Positions 38,123-47,997 of a stretch of 64,000 nt of DNA are shown piece after piece. The first letter of the stretch is position 1; each line of letters starts with the position of its first letter. The stretch comes from BD1-7 clade bacterium (lineage in GTDB: Bacteria; Pseudomonadota; Gammaproteobacteria; Pseudomonadales; DT-91): contig CACSIO010000012.1 in NCBI GenBank assembly GCA_902705865.1, positions 1-64,000 on the forward strand. The letters are read 5' to 3'. The position numbers and the translations under genes were made by a program. The notes below the pieces were generated by a model. That model did no database searches. It was not told where the DNA came from and worked only from the letters and a program-made list of their open reading frames with translations.

Positions 38123-40000
38123 TTAGGCCTCCAACACGGCAAAATCAGGTGAAATAGCAATCAAGAAGACAACCGACTGCACAATCCACAATCGCTGTTG
38201 GGGCTCCGAGGGATTGTAATTCACAATCGTCGATTTGATATCGTCCTTTATTGTCAGGTTGGTTTTGCCAGTGAGTACCAGTGAAACTCGATCAATCAGT
38301 TGATCATGCGTTGCGCGATCTGCAGCAAGTGTTAGCTCTTCGATGAAATTAAAGGTGAGCTTGTTTTGATCGTTGGCACTGCTAAGTAGTGCGTCACCAT
38401 TTAACTCGGGCACCGTTGAAGAGCTGCCAAGTTTTGTCGACACCAGCGGCAGGGCCTTACCAAATAACATCGCATAGACATAGTTAACGTATTTGATGGA
38501 CGCGGTGGAATTATGCAACTCAAATTCAGGCGCTACTTTATCGGCGGTGCTGAGAATGCCGTGTGGTGAAAAATCCGGTTTATAAAAGTTAAACACTGAT
38601 GGCGCCCCCATGGGTAACTGGTTCACTTCTTGTTTAACAGCGTCACCGGTTACCCACAACTGGCCCGTGCTATTACGCGCCTTAAACGCTCGCAGTATTT
38701 GTGTGATACGCAATAGTGGAGATTTAAGTTTTTCTGCTTTATCGGTCGCTCCTGCGCTCGTTGGTATCGTTACTGGGTTTGTCAGCGGATAGCTCAGTAT
38801 CACTTTGATCGTTTCTTTCAGATTACCCTGTGGACCGAACGCTTGGGCAACCGCTTGCACATAAGCTGGCGTCGGGTTGGATGTCACTAACTGTTGAATC
38901 AAACGCAGCGCAATAAAAGGCGCCGTACTGGGGTGAGATACCAAGCCGGTTACCGCTTGTTGTATGTCTGCGATACCGGCATTCCCTGCGGGCAGCTGAA
39001 TGTGCCCATTGAGTAACTGTTTGGTATCAGTATCGTGAAAGGCTTCGTCCATCGTCATCGGGCTGACCATATCGACGTAAGGAATGATCTTGAATGATTT
39101 GCTCACGCCATCATTGAAGGTCACTGTATTGCCATTGATACTGCCGATAGGAACGAGATTTCCGTCTCCGTCATCAATGCGTGCAGACGGCCATTCATAT
39201 TGATATTTCGATGCTTTAAGGCCGGTAAACACACGAGCCATGACCTTGATATCGTCATTATCGTAGGTCGGAATATCCTTGCCCGAGGCGTCTTTCTTTC
39301 TTGAACCATCCGGATTTAATTCAAACAACCCGATGCTGAACAACTGCATGATTTCTCGTGCGTAGTTTTCATCAGGGTGGATATTGCGCGCTGGATCCGC
39401 CTTTTGGTTATTCATGTGGCTGAGGTACACCCCCATCACCGGGTGCAGGCTGACATCTTCTAACAGATCCCTGTAGCTGCCAAAGGCATGTTGGTAGAGC
39501 AGGTCATAAAAGGATGCCAACCCTTCCGCGTCGTTCTCAAGGTTGGAGTTTTCAGAGACTACGATAATCTCACTCAACGCCTGTGCCACACGATGACGCA
39601 ACAGATCCTGCGTATTGGCTTCTTTCGCGGTGATTGCTGGTTTTCCGGTCATCGGCACGACGGTGGCCTTTGCGGTTCCGGCCTTGGCAAGTGTGCGGTG
39701 CCACCATGCCATACGAAAGTACCACTTGTAGGGGATGGCTGGGTTGTTGCCTTCGCCGTTGATGGCGCTTTCGCCAAAACGCTGCACAAAGTTTTGACGG
39801 AAACCTTTGTCGCCTGCGCCACCTCTCCATACTTCGGAGGTTTTTTTCAAGAAGGAGTCATCCACATCCCACGATTGATCCAGCTGATCATCCAACCAAT
39901 GCTCAATACCCAGATTGCTGACTTGCTCAATCGTTTTGAAGTCAGCACCGAGTGTTGCCTGCATCAAGAATATTGATGCTTCTTCCAGTGTATTAACCAT
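38123..40000 (-). CDS. DUF1800 family protein
   Basis: This protein of about 625 residues starts best at ATG 40000. DUF1800 features include EEASIFLMQATLGADFKTIE near the N-terminus, YRDLLEDVSLHPVMGVYLSH, DENYAREIMQLFSIGLFELN and the later QLPMGAPSVFNFYKPDF. It almost always pairs with DUF1501 and is thought to act in an exported complex of unknown substrate. There is no obvious signal peptide here, so co-export with the Tat partner is possible (inference). Confidence 0.9.
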   Translation of the reverse strand: MVNTLEEASIFLMQATLGADFKTIEQVSNLGIEHWLDDQLDQSWDVDDSFLKKTSEVWRGGAGDKGFRQNFVQRFGESAINGEGNNPAIPYKWYFRMAWWHRTLAKAGTAKATVVPMTGKPAITAKEANTQDLLRHRVAQALSEIIVVSENSNLENDAEGLASFYDLLYQHAFGSYRDLLEDVSLHPVMGVYLSHMNNQKADPARNIHPDENYAREIMQLFSIGLFELNPDGSRKKDASGKDIPTYDNDDIKVMARVFTGLKASKYQYEWPSARIDDGDGNLVPIGSINGNTVTFNDGVSKSFKIIPYVDMVSPMTMDEAFHDTDTKQLLNGHIQLPAGNAGIADIQQAVTGLVSHPSTAPFIALRLIQQLVTSNPTPAYVQAVAQAFGPQGNLKETIKVILSYPLTNPVTIPTSAGATDKAEKLKSPLLRITQILRAFKARNSTGQLWVTGDAVKQEVNQLPMGAPSVFNFYKPDFSPHGILSTADKVAPEFELHNSTASIKYVNYVYAMLFGKALPLVSTKLGSSSTVPELNGDALLSSANDQNKLTFNFIEELTLAADRATHDQLIDRVSLVLTGKTNLTIKDDIKSTIVNYNPSEPQQRLWIVQSVVFLIAISPDFAVLEA

Positions 40001-40611
40001 GCGTTCACTCAATTTTTATTATTTATGAGACATGTTGGTATCATAATGATAAAGGCGTCATGAGGCAAATGGTCAACTGAGAACCTTTTCACATCGTGGT
40101 TAGTCACGCGTATGGCTCCAAAAGGGCATAGCGCCGGTGTACGATCGTGGGGCCTGATCATTGGGCAAAGTTATTGAGTTTACGTCAGTCATTCGATGGA
40201 GAGTGTTTCGGAGAAGGGGGGGGTATTTGAGTCAGATTACTGCCCGTTGACGGGCGGCACTACATCCGGTTCGGGTGTTAATGATGGGCGGGCCTTTGGC
40301 TTGCGGCTGGTCGAGTTTTTATTGTAACGCATTGAGCCAGTTAATTTCATGGGAGTAACATCCGTAATGCAATTTCCTATGCTCGAACTGTCAGTATTTA
40401 TGTTATATATTTTCTTAAAAACAGTAGAAAGTCATTTTCTTATCAAGTCTATTTAAAATTAAATACATCAATATAGGGGTACTATTTGATCAGATTGGTG
40501 AATTAATTTAACAGTCAATAATGTTTAATCTAATAGAAAATAAAGGGAGAGAAATTAGTCACAAACTAGAACTATTCTAGCGTCCTCATATATCTAACGA
40601 GGATACTAAAT
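40001..40611. other. Intergenic region, promoters of two divergent genes
   Basis: This 611-bp gap holds no credible gene. GCCCGT/ACGGGC forms a small hairpin near 40243-40256. Bases 40380-40560 are strongly AT-rich and probably contain the promoter of the collagen-like phosphatase gene; ACGAGGATACTAAAT is its ribosome site. Confidence 0.5.
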
Positions 40612-42966
40612 ATGAAATATCATGCGCTATATGCAGCCATGCTAGCAACAACCGTTGTACTTGGTGGCTGTAATTCTGACGACGGGCCGCAAGGCGAACG
40701 AGGCCTGCAAGGGGAGCAGGGAATACAAGGGGGGCAAGGTGCTCAAGGGATTCAAGGAGCGAAAGGTGATCAAGGCGAACAGGGTCTTCAAGGAGATAAA
40801 GGTGACCAAGGTGTTCAGGGCGAAAAGGGTGAACAAGGCCCGCAAGGTGAGCCTGGCCCAGCAGGTACGGTTGATGTTAAACCTGAACCGCCGATGGATT
40901 TTCAAAAAATTAAGTTAGGTGTTCTTCCTGACACTCAAGGCGGCCCAAATGGCGTTGCACTGAACCAAATGGAAGCCGTTTTAGAGCACTACAAAGCTAA
41001 CGGTATTACACACGTTATTCCTGTCGGCGATTTAACCGATAACAATACGGATCTTGAATACGAGCAGTGGAGTGAAATGGCTCGCCGCTATAGCGACAGC
41101 ATTACGTTCTTGCCGTTGATGGGTAACCACGACCGTGTTCCTGGTGACAACTACACATGGCGTCGTGTGATGCAGGAGTTTATTCCGCGCGAAAATATCG
41201 AGCATATGCCGGGTCGCAGCTACCAGACGTATGCCTATACCGAAGGTAATACCCTGATGGTGCAAATTTCTGACGCAGATCAGCCCTATGCCTACGAGTG
41301 GGTTGAAACTGTATTAGAAAACCGTGCGGAACATGTTAAGCATGTGTTTGTTTCAACACATAAACCATTTGCAGGCCCATACCGTGGCGGCATCATCCAT
41401 GAATACGTTGTAGGCCACTGGCATGCCGCGGAAGAAAACCTGTTTATGACAGTTGATTACAATGCTTGGCGTGACCTGATGGCTCGCCATGATGTTACCT
41501 ATTTGTCGGGTCATGATCATCAATACAGCCGGTCTGTTATTTGGGCGCACAGCAATACCCATGATCTGACGGGCGATGATGGCATTGTTGGCGCAGGCAA
41601 TGAGCGTCGCTTCTTCCATCACTTGGTTGCGGGTAATGCTTCGGATAAAAACTACTCTGTGCGCTATGGCGAGATCGAAAAAGCGCAGGATATGATCATG
41701 CACCGCACTGCGACGGGCGAAGGTGGTGATCCACGTATTATGGAATTACATACAGCTGAAGATCTTGCGCGTGATGCCTTGGCGCAACCGAATCGTCAGG
41801 TGAATGCAACCTGGTTTGATATCGATGGCGACTCCTATGCGTTTTCAGCCTTTTTTGAAAACTACACCGCGTCAGATGCGCTTCTGAACGGTGGTGCACA
41901 ATGGAAGCTATTTGATCGTTATACCCGTTCAACCACGCGTTGCGATAAAGTTGTATATCCGGTTAGCACACACCCATCAAGCGTTCACTACAATTTGTTT
42001 GACGTTAACTTCCGCACCGTGGAATGTCATTCGCCAAGCGGTGAAATCGCACGTTTGGTTGATGGCACAAACCGCGTGTTTAACCGTGTAAATTCAAACC
42101 TTGAGCGTACCGATAAAATGTTCGATACCGCTGAATCGCCTGAAGACAAAGCTGCCATGTCTGCCTACGCAGACCGCATGCGTTCATACATGAAAATCGA
42201 GCCGGATTTAGAAGAAAACGTGCCGGGTTCTGATGAGCAATTTGCCATTGATGGTGACAACGTGTTTGGTCAGGCACACGCTAAAGGCTTTGAAGTTTTT
42301 GAGCGGGTTGTGACTGAAGGTGAAGGCGATAGCGCACAAGACATTAACCAGCAGGTGTTTATTTGGTATCCACATACTTACGATATGAAAAAACTGGTTT
42401 CTTTGAGCTGGCAGGCTAAAACCGATGCCACTGCATCAGATGTTTTGGTGATTTCAGGTATTCAAGGGCACACCGGAATGTTCACTAATGGTAATGGCGC
42501 TGCATTGGATATCACGATGGACCCTGGCTTTCCTGGTACAACATTGACCGAAGCCGTAACTTGGATGGACGAAGAACTTCAAGGTGCTCGTAAGCAACCC
42601 ATTGCTTATGTTGATTACCTAGATGCTAAATCGCCGAACCGTACGAATGCAGAGATGCAATGGACACTGGATGCGGATCTACGCGACGGTGACGTGCGCG
42701 CCGATGACTATGTTGTTGAATTCAACGCTGTTGAAGGCACTTCAACCGGCAACTTGCAGTTAGGTTATATGGTTGCTGATCAATGGCAGCCGCTGGTCGC
42801 TGCTGAGTGTATCAGTGCGCAGGCATACAAAGCTGAATTCATGACGGCGCTGCCTGATGATATCTCCGCTACCGATTGCCCGAGTAATGTTGCTGTTGGC
42901 CAATCGGCTAATGGCTATTGGGCACGCTTGGATTTTGAAGGTAAGTTTGCGCTGATTAATCGTTAA
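40612..42966 (+). CDS. Collagen-like lipoprotein with calcineurin-type metallophosphatase domain
   Basis: This 784-residue protein has lipobox VLGGC at C20. About 20 Gly-X-Y triplets (residues 25-84: GPQGERGLQGEQ, GDKGDQGVQGEKGEQ) follow, then a metallophosphatase domain: KLGVLPDTQGG (D), PVGDLTDNN (GDxxD-like), LMGNHDR (GNHD), FVSTHKPFAGP and YLSGHDHQYSR (GHDHQ). This is the complete dinuclear metal set. Residues about 470-784 form a C-terminal beta-rich region. The collagen-like rod would hold the phosphatase away from the outer membrane and trimerise it (inference). Fusion of these parts is uncommon. It is monocistronic. Confidence 0.9.
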   Translation: MKYHALYAAMLATTVVLGGCNSDDGPQGERGLQGEQGIQGGQGAQGIQGAKGDQGEQGLQGDKGDQGVQGEKGEQGPQGEPGPAGTVDVKPEPPMDFQKIKLGVLPDTQGGPNGVALNQMEAVLEHYKANGITHVIPVGDLTDNNTDLEYEQWSEMARRYSDSITFLPLMGNHDRVPGDNYTWRRVMQEFIPRENIEHMPGRSYQTYAYTEGNTLMVQISDADQPYAYEWVETVLENRAEHVKHVFVSTHKPFAGPYRGGIIHEYVVGHWHAAEENLFMTVDYNAWRDLMARHDVTYLSGHDHQYSRSVIWAHSNTHDLTGDDGIVGAGNERRFFHHLVAGNASDKNYSVRYGEIEKAQDMIMHRTATGEGGDPRIMELHTAEDLARDALAQPNRQVNATWFDIDGDSYAFSAFFENYTASDALLNGGAQWKLFDRYTRSTTRCDKVVYPVSTHPSSVHYNLFDVNFRTVECHSPSGEIARLVDGTNRVFNRVNSNLERTDKMFDTAESPEDKAAMSAYADRMRSYMKIEPDLEENVPGSDEQFAIDGDNVFGQAHAKGFEVFERVVTEGEGDSAQDINQQVFIWYPHTYDMKKLVSLSWQAKTDATASDVLVISGIQGHTGMFTNGNGAALDITMDPGFPGTTLTEAVTWMDEELQGARKQPIAYVDYLDAKSPNRTNAEMQWTLDADLRDGDVRADDYVVEFNAVEGTSTGNLQLGYMVADQWQPLVAAECISAQAYKAEFMTALPDDISATDCPSNVAVGQSANGYWARLDFEGKFALINR

Positions 42967-43030
42967 TCACGTGTTTGGAAGACCGCCAGTTCTTCACTCC
43001 CCTGAGGGCTGGTGGTTGACCTTTATTTGA

Positions 43031-43085
43031 TCTGCAATCAAGGGCTAAGAGTCGTTGATTTTCTTTTTCCTCCTCTCGATGTAAA
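43031..43085 (+). repeat. Y1-element left-end fragment
   Basis: TGCAATCAAGGGCTAAGAG then TCGTTGATTTTCTTTTTCC reproduces the element left end and leader. The transposase gene is absent. It sits in the gap after the phosphatase gene. Confidence 0.65.
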
Positions 43086-43182
43086 GTAGCTCTCCGATAA
43101 TCATCAAGGGTCTATGAATCCAAGTCTTTAAAATAGCCCTCAATAGCTCGCTGCACGCAAGCACCAAACATTTGGATCGAAC

Positions 43183-44082
43183 ATGACCATTTCAGAGCGG
43201 CCGTCAAAGTTGAGTTTGCCGCAGGAAAACCCCGGTGTGGCCACTGTACTGGAATACCTGATTATTAAATTCCCCTACATCGATGCGCAAGTTTGGCGGC
43301 AGCGTATGGCCGATGGAAAAGTACATTACCACGACGGTTCACTGGTAACGGCGCAATCGCCCTTTCAAGCGCAACAGCGGATCTACTATTATCGGGAAGT
43401 TGAAAACGAGCCGAGTATCCCCTTTAAAGAAACCATTATTTTTCAGGATCAGCATATTCTGGTTGCCTATAAGCCTCACTTTCTTCCGGTGATTCCTGGT
43501 GGTATCTATGTGAATGAGTGTTTGCAAGATCGTCTGCGACGCAGCACAGGTATTGAAACGTTGCAGGCAGTACACCGTTTGGATCGCGTAACAGCCGGCT
43601 TAGTGATGTTCTCAAAAGACCCTGATACCCGGCACCATTACCACCGTTTATTCGCAACACGACAAATCCATAAAACCTACCAAGCCATTGCCATGACAGA
43701 TGCCAGTGACAATCTCGTAGGCCAAGAGTGGGAGGTTACCAATCGTATCGTGCGATCAGAGCCGCGTTTTTGTATGCGTGTGGTGGAGGGCGAGGCCAAT
43801 AGCCACTCCGTTATTCGCTGCGTACAACAATCGGGGCGGGCCGCGCTCTTTGAGTTGCACCCGGTTACGGGTAAAACTCATCAACTGCGGCTTCATATGC
43901 AAGGTTTGGGTTGGCCGATACTGAACGATGATTATTACCCCGAATTACAACCGTTCACCGCAGATGATTATTCCGCCCCTTTACAGTTACTGGCGAAGAA
44001 GCTGGAATTTACTGACCCTGTTACCCAGCAATCAAGATGCTTTTATTATGATGGTGAGTTATCGCTGCCTAAAGACGGATAA
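43183..44082 (+). CDS. RluA-family RNA pseudouridine synthase
   Basis: This 299-residue protein has the catalytic motif QAVHRLDRVTAGL (D134), then HKTYQAIAM and later GKTHQLRLHMQGLGWPILND, motifs II and III of RluA enzymes. An N-terminal S4-like segment (VLEYLIIKFPYIDAQVWRQRM) precedes the catalytic domain. It converts a uridine in rRNA or tRNA to pseudouridine; the site cannot be told. The gene stands alone. Confidence 0.9.
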   Translation: MTISERPSKLSLPQENPGVATVLEYLIIKFPYIDAQVWRQRMADGKVHYHDGSLVTAQSPFQAQQRIYYYREVENEPSIPFKETIIFQDQHILVAYKPHFLPVIPGGIYVNECLQDRLRRSTGIETLQAVHRLDRVTAGLVMFSKDPDTRHHYHRLFATRQIHKTYQAIAMTDASDNLVGQEWEVTNRIVRSEPRFCMRVVEGEANSHSVIRCVQQSGRAALFELHPVTGKTHQLRLHMQGLGWPILNDDYYPELQPFTADDYSAPLQLLAKKLEFTDPVTQQSRCFYYDGELSLPKDG

Positions 44083-44312
44083 TCAGCTCAGGCTGTTGTA
44101 GATCAAAGATACAGAGTCATTGATCTTAGATAATCCGATGTAATGGTTCGTGTTTTCAGCGTGAAAGGTTGGAATGCGAAGGTGTTGCGATGTTGAGGCG
44201 ACGGGGCTAGGTGGGATGTAAGAATAGATGTTGAGGAGAGCGATAATGAAAGGCTTTGCTTTCTTGGTACTATTATTCTTGCGCTAACCGTAAATATGTC
44301 AGGTTTGATGAT

Positions 44313-44573
44313 ATGAAATTTAATGAAGATATTGCGGGTGTGCTGAGTCCGACACTTAAAGAAATGGTATTGGCCCGCGGCGGGCTAAAAAGTTATGTCA
44401 TGAAGGCAGAGAGCTTGGGTGTGACTCACTGTGACTTTTCAGCCACACGCAAAGCGGATTATATTGAAGTACGTTTCGCGGCTTGTGGTATTGCAGCGCC
44501 AGGGCATTATTGCTTGGTTTTAGGGCCGCAGGGGCGTGTTGTTAGTAAGGAGACTGTTTTTCCTGGCCTATAG
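44313..44573 (+). CDS. Small protein, perhaps frameshifted exported protein
   Basis: ATG 44313 gives an 86-residue soluble protein (LKEMVLARGGLKSYVMKAES, EVRFAACGIAAPGHYCLVLG), family unknown. Upstream at 44246, after GAGGAGAGCGATA, an ATG in another frame encodes MKGFAFLVLLFL and then stops, looking like a signal peptide cut off by a frameshift near 44275-44285. The ancestral protein may have been secreted. Confidence 0.5.
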   Translation: MKFNEDIAGVLSPTLKEMVLARGGLKSYVMKAESLGVTHCDFSATRKADYIEVRFAACGIAAPGHYCLVLGPQGRVVSKETVFPGL

Positions 44574-44953
44574 ATGGACGGGAAGTTCTTTCAGCTTTCT
44601 ATCGGTCTCGAGGAGTAGTCATCCACTAATGCCATCAACGGTATATCGTTAGTCGAGCCATTGAAATGGCTGGTAGGCAAGCTGACTACGTTAGTGTGGA
44701 TGCCTGTTTTTTGTGCGTTATTGGTCGAATCTATTTGAGGCATCTGTGATCGCGGATGCAAAAAGAGACTTTATGTTTTTATCGCGCTCGTAGAATAAGC
44801 ATCATTGATCAAAAGCGCGGATTTTAATATCAGTATTTTAGGTCGACAAACTCAGCTACAATTCACCGATTGTTCATACACTTCGTCAGCAGTATATTTG
44901 GATGCGGCAATGTTCGTAGATCTGTACATGTCGTTTGCCTTGAGGATTGTCAC
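44574..44953. other. Intergenic region, nothing recognised
   Basis: This 380-bp region has no coding signature, repeat or hairpin that I can support. The right end must hold the promoter of the lipoprotein gene at 44954. Confidence 0.5.
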
Positions 44954-45856
44954 ATGATTTCTTTTACGACGAGCTTTCGTAACACAATAGTTATTTTGTT
45001 AGGTTTGGTTTCTATTGGGTGTAGCGGCTCAGATGGGGGCACTAGCAGAAGACCAGGCCAAGATCCGGATTCATCCAAATTACCCTCGACGTTTGTGGCT
45101 TCTGATTTTGTGGCGTGGACGTCTGTTAATATTACTGAGTCTGTTGTGCCTGAGTTTGTTACCGACAGCTTTCCTGGCCCTCATGTAAGGATTTCAGCAA
45201 GATCGACGATTTATATCGAGAGAGATATTGTTGAAGCCGGCGATGGCGTTGTTTTTATGGATAACTGCCCTCGATTTCCGATATATTTTAAAAAATCCAG
45301 TAATTCGAGCCTAGTTTATGAATCAGGTAGTTCAAATAGTAAATCTCGACGAAAAATTTCGTTGAGATTTTTTACAGATCAAGCGGCGACGATTAGGGAT
45401 GAAAGATGGGATGACGGAGTATACCGACGTACCCAGCATGATCTCATCTCTACTAATGAGGCGGCAACGGTGCCTACATATGGAACGGCGGTAGTCACTA
45501 CAGATTCTGAGGGTTTAGCTAGTTTGTCAGGCAGTTATACGATTGATTGTCATTGGAAGGCTGAAACGCGTGTACTAAAAGCAGATGGTACTGTAGATAC
45601 ACAGGCCATTATTTCTGAGAACAAGTTTTTTTCCTTTCTTACTGAGGATGGTGGTGCGATTACAATGGGGGTTTGGCGGCGGTCACTGTCCCAATTGGGC
45701 GTAATTCAACCTAACAAACCGAATCTGGTGCTAGGCCCTAGCTTTAATAAAGTTATCGGTGATTGGCAATATACTGATACTGCCTTTATGGGCGCAGTAG
45801 AGTTTCAGCTTGATGACGGCTCTAGTATTCAGGTCAATGCTAATTTCGTTGAATAA
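44954..45856 (+). CDS. Lipoprotein of unknown function, 300 aa
   Basis: ATG 44954 follows TGAGGATTGTCAC and starts a signal with lipobox SIGC (VILLGLVSIGCSGSD). This start fits better than the in-frame 44870 start. The mature part is beta-rich with two Cys (DNCPRF, DCHWK). No family recognised. Confidence 0.72.
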   Translation: MISFTTSFRNTIVILLGLVSIGCSGSDGGTSRRPGQDPDSSKLPSTFVASDFVAWTSVNITESVVPEFVTDSFPGPHVRISARSTIYIERDIVEAGDGVVFMDNCPRFPIYFKKSSNSSLVYESGSSNSKSRRKISLRFFTDQAATIRDERWDDGVYRRTQHDLISTNEAATVPTYGTAVVTTDSEGLASLSGSYTIDCHWKAETRVLKADGTVDTQAIISENKFFSFLTEDGGAITMGVWRRSLSQLGVIQPNKPNLVLGPSFNKVIGDWQYTDTAFMGAVEFQLDDGSSIQVNANFVE

Positions 45857-46309
45857 ATGCATCTTACTGTTTTAGAGCAGCCAAGGATGGCAGGTTTATC
45901 CACTCCTTCTCGGGGCTGTAAGGCATATCGTATGTGTCGTTCGTCGTTCGAACGCTGAGGGTAGAGTTGAATGGTGCTGAGTTAACTCAATGTAGGGTGA
46001 TGAAATTTCTTTTAAAAGTGGCTGCTATCAGTGGTTAGCTGCTTTCATAGGGCCTTTCCTGTTTTTTCTATCTAATATTCTAATAACATATCAAAAGCGG
46101 CAATCAGTAGGCGGCGATTATAAATTCGTTCAATGCAGCCTGTGGGCGTTTTACCTAACAATCGTACGTAAAGTTGAGCTGTTTACATGGTTTTAAGGAA
46201 TAGGTATTCCGAGGCGGTTGTGAAAGGTTGGGGCCAGACTTAACTTTTGTGAAATTAATGACTGTGCCCCTTTAAGTGATCGGCTAGAGAAAGAAATAGG
46301 CCGTTGTTG
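45857..46309. other. Intergenic region with small transposase-leader-like piece
   Basis: At about 45874-45905, TAGAGCAGCCAAGGATGGC resembles the leader and start region of the Y1 element, but homology stops at once. Nothing else recognised. Confidence 0.4.
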
Positions 46310-47347
46310 CTATCGCCACAGCAGATTGACTTCGGCTGAAATTGACTGAGTCTTTTCGTTTTTTGTCTGTTGAGCGTCAACCATAAGTTGCCATGATGAA
46401 GACGATAGGTCGATCGCTAACCCGTCAAGCGGTACAGGGTTGTCTTCATTACTGTAAATGCTAGGTGAATAATTTTTGTACCAAGCGGAGACAGAATCCA
46501 ATGTTCTTTCACGCGTGAATGTGCTCTGCTCTTCATCCCACTCATCCAGTGTGTGCTCTTGGTAGATATAGACACCAGCGTCTTCTTCATTCATGTCCTC
46601 ACTGGTTGCGGCAAGCAGAAATACGTTGTTGGTGTTTTCTGGCAAGCCCTCATCGTAGCTGCTTACGGTTTGCTTGATGTAATCCGCACAAGTAACCTTG
46701 CCGGTATAGGGTTGCTCCAGTGAGGAGTCTTGATCTACTAAGGTATCTAGTCGAAGCGAACTATTTTTAAATTCAAACCCAATGAGATCGTGGCGATCGA
46801 TAAGGTATTGGTGTCTTTCTTCACTGAGTTCAGGTGACTCCGCTATTTTGAAACCTTCGAAATGAAACGGTACGTCGTTTCCGATATTGAACGCATCAAA
46901 GCCTTCGACTGAGAATGTCTTGTTATCCTCAATTTGAAGCTCGGCATCTCCAAATCTAGAAAGTAGGATGCCGCCGTTCTCTGTGGGTGTATATTGACCT
47001 TCTAGCGCATCAGCCTCTGTGGGGCATTGTGCAACATGAATATCCCCATTGTCTTCATCAACGATGATCTGTATTAGGCCGCGCCATGCGAACTCAATCA
47101 CTTCACCATCAGTTGGCTGCACGTATCCCGCTTTCATTTCAGTGTTGGAATAGAGATTAAAGAGATAGACGCCCTCGATGGTATCGCTGTGATTCACCAT
47201 TAAATGGCGTTGATTGTCCAGGGAGGTAAGATCTAGTTCTGTCGGTGCGTCGGATTTTTTGTTATCAGATGAATCGCTGCAGCCTGCAGTTAGCGCGATC
47301 GCAAGTAGACTGGTGGATAGTGTTGGAAATGAAATGACTCGGCTCAC
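46310..47347 (-). CDS. Lipoprotein of unknown function, 345 aa
   Basis: The start is GTG 47347, with GAGGGAG upstream. Signal LSTSLLAIALTAGCSDSSDN has lipobox TAGC. The mature part is acidic, with two Cys (VAQCPTE, VTCADY), and has no recognised family. The preceding gap (47348 onward) contains a pentamer array. Confidence 0.72.
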   Translation of the reverse strand: MSRVISFPTLSTSLLAIALTAGCSDSSDNKKSDAPTELDLTSLDNQRHLMVNHSDTIEGVYLFNLYSNTEMKAGYVQPTDGEVIEFAWRGLIQIIVDEDNGDIHVAQCPTEADALEGQYTPTENGGILLSRFGDAELQIEDNKTFSVEGFDAFNIGNDVPFHFEGFKIAESPELSEERHQYLIDRHDLIGFEFKNSSLRLDTLVDQDSSLEQPYTGKVTCADYIKQTVSSYDEGLPENTNNVFLLAATSEDMNEEDAGVYIYQEHTLDEWDEEQSTFTRERTLDSVSAWYKNYSPSIYSNEDNPVPLDGLAIDLSSSSWQLMVDAQQTKNEKTQSISAEVNLLWR

Positions 47348-47480
47348 TGTAATGCTCCCTCGTTTTTTCTTGCGAGGTTAGCACTGAGGGTGAGGGAATA
47401 ATCCCCATAAATAGGGGGGGAAGGATGAGCGGCTATGTGTGTTGAGAAGTCGTCGAGTATCTTAAGATAGATTGACTGAA

Positions 47481-47510
47481 GATGAGATGAGATGAGATGA
47501 GATGAGATGA
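47481..47510. repeat. Pentanucleotide tandem repeat (GATGA)x6
   Basis: Six perfect GATGA copies lie 134 bp upstream of the minus-strand lipoprotein gene at 47347, so within its likely upstream region. Copy-number change could alter promoter spacing, but no promoter element is identified. The rest of 47348-47997 is non-coding, with an AT-rich centre and a terminator. Confidence 0.9.
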
Positions 47511-47847
47511 GCGTTACGTATGATGGCTATAATATAAAATGAAGCCTGATCTCTAGATTTCCGCAGCAACGAGAGTGTAGTGCATTGCTATGATGGCATT
47601 CGAATGAGGCTTGTATGGTATTTGCAGGTGGCTAAGGTTGGATGCCAGTATAGGAATCTATTTTTGATAATGAATCTTCATCATTCCTAATTGTTTTTAA
47701 AATGAGTAAGAATGAGTCGGTGGCCTGAATCTATTAGGTGTCAGAATATATGTGTATATCTATAAGGTCCATATTCGGTATTTATATTGGGGTCGCTGAT
47801 TTATATAGCCCATGTGAAATATAATACTTAGTGATTCCTTAAATATA

Positions 47848-47875
47848 AAAGCGAACTCAAAATAGAGTTCGCTTT
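47848..47875 (-). terminator. Strong intrinsic terminator of chitin-binding protein gene
   Basis: AAAGCGAACTC (47848-47858) and GAGTTCGCTTT (47865-47875) form a perfect 11-bp stem with a 6-base loop. On the minus strand it is followed by TTTATATTT, a U-rich tail. It lies 123 bp after the stop of the gene at 47998-48951. Confidence 0.8.
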
Positions 47876-47997
47876 ATGATCCTTATTCATGGATCAGTCT
47901 TCTTGAATTTTAATATTGTTAAACACGGACTTTCAAGCTTCAAAAAGTACCACGAATTTAGTTAGGCGAAATGCTAAATCAAACCTCAAAGTAGCAA

